Origin: Lyngbya sp. CCAP 1446/10
GTDB lineage: Bacteria; Cyanobacteriota; Cyanobacteriia; Cyanobacteriales; Microcoleaceae
Direction of reading: 5' to 3'
DNA length: 63,075 nt
Assembly (NCBI RefSeq): GCF_026130175.1
Contig: NZ_JAIGNI010000034.1
Span: 1 to 63,075 of the forward strand
Shown: positions 61,206-63,075 of the stretch, piece after piece
Numbering within the stretch: the stretch's first letter is position 1
Layout: each line of letters starts with the position of its first letter
Translations under genes and position numbers: made by a program
Notes under the pieces: generated by a model
Told to the model about the DNA's origin: nothing
Database searches by the model: none
Seen by the model: only the letters and a program-made list of their open reading frames with translations

Positions 61206-62135
61206 TTAAGGATGCACTGTGCCATCTGGCATAGTTGCGCCCGTCAGATTTACATTTGTAAAATCCTTAATTTGGCCTAAGTTAGAGCTTTTTAGATTCG
61301 CACCCTTAAAACTGGCACCATCAACCATTTCACTTTTCAAGTCATCCCAGATAACCAGTGATAAGTCAGCCTCATTCAAAATTGCTTTTTTGAAGTTTAA
61401 TCCATCTCCTTTCAGTCGAGCATTAATAAGCTTTACCCCACTTAAATCAGCTTCCGAAAAATTGCCATTATCAATAGAAATTTCACTCAAATCAGCACCT
61501 TTCAAATTGACGTGAATTAGATTTGTTCCAGGACCTATCTTGGCCTTACTCAAGTTAACATTATTCAAGTTAGCCCCCTCAAAATTTACCCTGAATATTT
61601 GAGATCCACTAAGGTTTGCACCACTAAGATTTGCTCCTGTTAAATTTGTATCGCCGATGGTTGCACCAGCTAGGTTAGCACCCTGAAGGTTAGCATTTTT
61701 CAGGTCAGCACCGCTAAGGGAAACTTCTTTAAGATCGGCACCTTGAAGGTCGCAAGCTGGACATACACGTGTTTGCTTTAAACGCTCAACAGCTTGACTT
61801 ACAGATAAAGAAGATGGCGTAGTTGTTGGAGATGGTGATGCAGTGGCATTAGGAGAGGGAGTTGGTGGAGATGCCGTCGCATTCGGAGAAGGAGTTTCTG
61901 GTACTAAAACCGAAGCTGTTGGCGATGGCGTTTGTGTTTCCGCAGCCAAAGGTGTTGAAGAGGGAGTTTCTGATAGTGCAACTGAAGGAGTTGGAGAGGC
62001 TGAAGTCGTAACTTCTGATTTGTTCATCACTGCTAAACCTGCAATAACTAGAATTGCTACAATAGCCCCCAACCCCAACACGATTGCTAACGGGAAATTA
62101 CCCTTTTTCGGGTTGCCGTCATTTTGATTATTCAT
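61206..62135 (-). CDS. Membrane-anchored pentapeptide-repeat protein
   Basis: 309 residues from the ATG giving MNNQNDGNPKKGNFPL. One membrane helix (about 15-37), a Thr/Pro/Ser/Ala-rich flexible stalk (about 45-115, with repeated TPSPNATA blocks), then A(D/N)LXX pentapeptide repeats (about 135-309: GADLKEVSLSGADLKNANLQGANLAGA...) that fold as a right-handed quadrilateral helix. A cysteine pair (CPACD) marks the repeat cap. Exposed outside the plasma membrane or on the thylakoid; partner unknown. Confidence 0.85.
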   Translation of the reverse strand: MNNQNDGNPKKGNFPLAIVLGLGAIVAILVIAGLAVMNKSEVTTSASPTPSVALSETPSSTPLAAETQTPSPTASVLVPETPSPNATASPPTPSPNATASPSPTTTPSSLSVSQAVERLKQTRVCPACDLQGADLKEVSLSGADLKNANLQGANLAGATIGDTNLTGANLSGANLSGSQIFRVNFEGANLNNVNLSKAKIGPGTNLIHVNLKGADLSEISIDNGNFSEADLSGVKLINARLKGDGLNFKKAILNEADLSLVIWDDLKSEMVDGASFKGANLKSSNLGQIKDFTNVNLTGATMPDGTVHP

Positions 62136-62323
62136 AATAAAAAATACTCGCTGAGTAAATATTTTTAACCTGAAAAGCAAAGTTTGAAAACTTACGCACT
62201 CAGGCAATAAAGGAACAGTTAATTGAGGGTTTGATGCTTCTTGCTCAAATCTGAGAAAGGTTCAAACCCTGATAAAAATATTTGGATGCGTCAGCCCTAA
62301 GTTGAACCAATCAAGCAAGCTCA

Positions 62324-62779
62324 CTAAGAGTCAAGCTTGACTCTTAGGCGTGGCGAATTTCCCAAAAGTCTGATAGCTTGGTATTCAAAAGTGTAATTGC
62401 TGCTATCTTCTTCATTCGGGATTTGAAAAGTAATCCATCCCCGAACGCGCTCTCCTTTTGGCAGATCATTCATAGAATTTAGTGCAGGTTGTACCCCAAA
62501 GAAAGTTGGAGTATAAACATAGCCACTGTCACTTTTTAGTTTGGCATAAAGTAGATTCGCACTTACACCCTGATCGGACTCGCTAGCAAGCGTTACATCA
62601 ACAGCTACGTATGGTTCTCCACTGTCATTCTGACCAGTTTTCACCTCGTTAACTGTTAAGTTGTATCCCTCCTGGATCACGGGTTTGCCAATAGTACCAA
62701 CTGAGGCAGCTTGGGCTGGAAACTGTCCTAAGCTGAAACTTAGCATAAAGCACAAAAGTAAAATAAACAGCTTTCGCAT
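62324..62779 (-). CDS. Secreted DUF4352-type protein
   Basis: 151 residues with a clear Sec signal peptide (RKLFILLLCFMLSFSLGQFPAQA, cleavage after AQA). The mature part shows the immunoglobulin-like DUF4352 pattern: LTVNEVKTGQNDSGEPYVAVDVTLASES, then WITFQIPNEEDSSNYTFEYQAI. Ligand unknown. Upstream of, and same strand as, the pentapeptide-repeat gene (190 bases apart); they may be co-regulated. Confidence 0.78.
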   Translation of the reverse strand: MRKLFILLLCFMLSFSLGQFPAQAASVGTIGKPVIQEGYNLTVNEVKTGQNDSGEPYVAVDVTLASESDQGVSANLLYAKLKSDSGYVYTPTFFGVQPALNSMNDLPKGERVRGWITFQIPNEEDSSNYTFEYQAIRLLGNSPRLRVKLDS

Positions 62780-63075
62780 TTTTTCTCCGGTTATTTTTTA
62801 TGTTTTATTTATTGCTTGGATGCCCGTTATTGAATATTTTTACGTTAATTTATCTATAGTGTCAAGTAAAAAATGTCATAGTTTGTCAGGAGTTGATAAA
62901 ATCATCTAGCCGTTAAAAGTCACATTTTGCCCTTTTTAGTCATAAAATGTCATAAGAAGTCTGATGGGTGCATCTCACTTTGGCAAATACATCAAATTGA
63001 AAGTTGACCGTTGAGATAAGCACAGCGAAGAGAAAGGATAGAGGGAACGCTCTCAATATTCCATTGCGCTCCTGA
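62780..63075. other. Terminal non-coding region with clustered TGTCA motifs
   Basis: About 300 bases without a gene. Between 62858 and 62957 TGTCA or GTCAT/GTCAC motifs occur six times (GTGTCAAG, AATGTCAT, TTGTCAGG, AGTCACAT, AGTCATAA, AATGTCAT). This might be repeated regulator sites or a transposon end; not decided. Confidence 0.35.

Overview
The window is chromosomal DNA of a filamentous, Oscillatoriales-type cyanobacterium, plausibly Microcoleus/Oscillatoria/Phormidium-like. The evidence is rbcL-rbcX-rbcS (form I RuBisCO), psbV-psbV2-petJ, pcyA, very many HIP1 sites (GCGATCGC), and abundant heptanucleotide tandem repeats and dispersed palindromes of the kind these genomes carry. The genus call is inference.

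Layout. 0.1-3.5 kb: a 5'-truncated clpX, a GNAT acetyltransferase and dnaX. 4-10.5 kb: a membrane-anchored protein, a devBCA-type exporter operon interrupted by a Uma2-family gene, and pcyA. 10.7-16.6 kb: tatA, a long gene-poor stretch with IS200/IS605-like hairpins, an MBL-fold hydrolase, small regulators and a DUF433/DUF5615 pair. 16.8-20.8 kb: dxs, a retropepsin-like gene and a geranylgeranyl-reductase-like flavoprotein. 20.8-30.2 kb: a six-gene polysaccharide operon on the minus strand, with three GT2 glycosyltransferases, an ABC-2 permease, an ABC ATPase fused to a sulfotransferase, and a sulfotransferase fused to a deacetylase-like domain. 30.6-38.9 kb: a YyaL/SPATA20 protein, a secreted beta-propeller, small unknowns and a MITE-broken nuclease. 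39.0-41.4 kb: rbcLXS. 42-49 kb: a Ser/Thr kinase, Ada, a retropepsin-like protein, GNAT and a double cyclase. 49.7-55 kb: pilD, accD, psbV, psbV2, petJ. 55.2-61 kb: a CHAD protein and a cluster of decaying toxin-antitoxin genes with one complete IS. 61.2-62.8 kb: a pentapeptide-repeat and a DUF4352 protein.

The most interesting unit is the polysaccharide operon. Beyond two sulfotransferase domains built into fusion proteins, four of its six proteins appear to share a short module of about 40-45 residues. By eye I count five copies: at the N-terminus of two glycosyltransferases, the C-terminus of a third, and twice in the middle of the sulfotransferase/deacetylase fusion. This suggests a dedicated, ABC-exported, sulfated-glycan system with a common docking or carbohydrate-binding module.

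The second theme is gene decay with datable scars. A 113-bp MITE with an 8-bp target duplication splits a PD-(D/E)XK gene. A 1498-bp IS with perfect 17-bp inverted repeats and a 6-bp duplication splits a DUF433 gene. A nonsense codon breaks a toxin-like gene beside an intact DUF2283 gene. A 4-bp tandem duplication frameshifts a MazF toxin whose DUF433-fusion antitoxin is intact.
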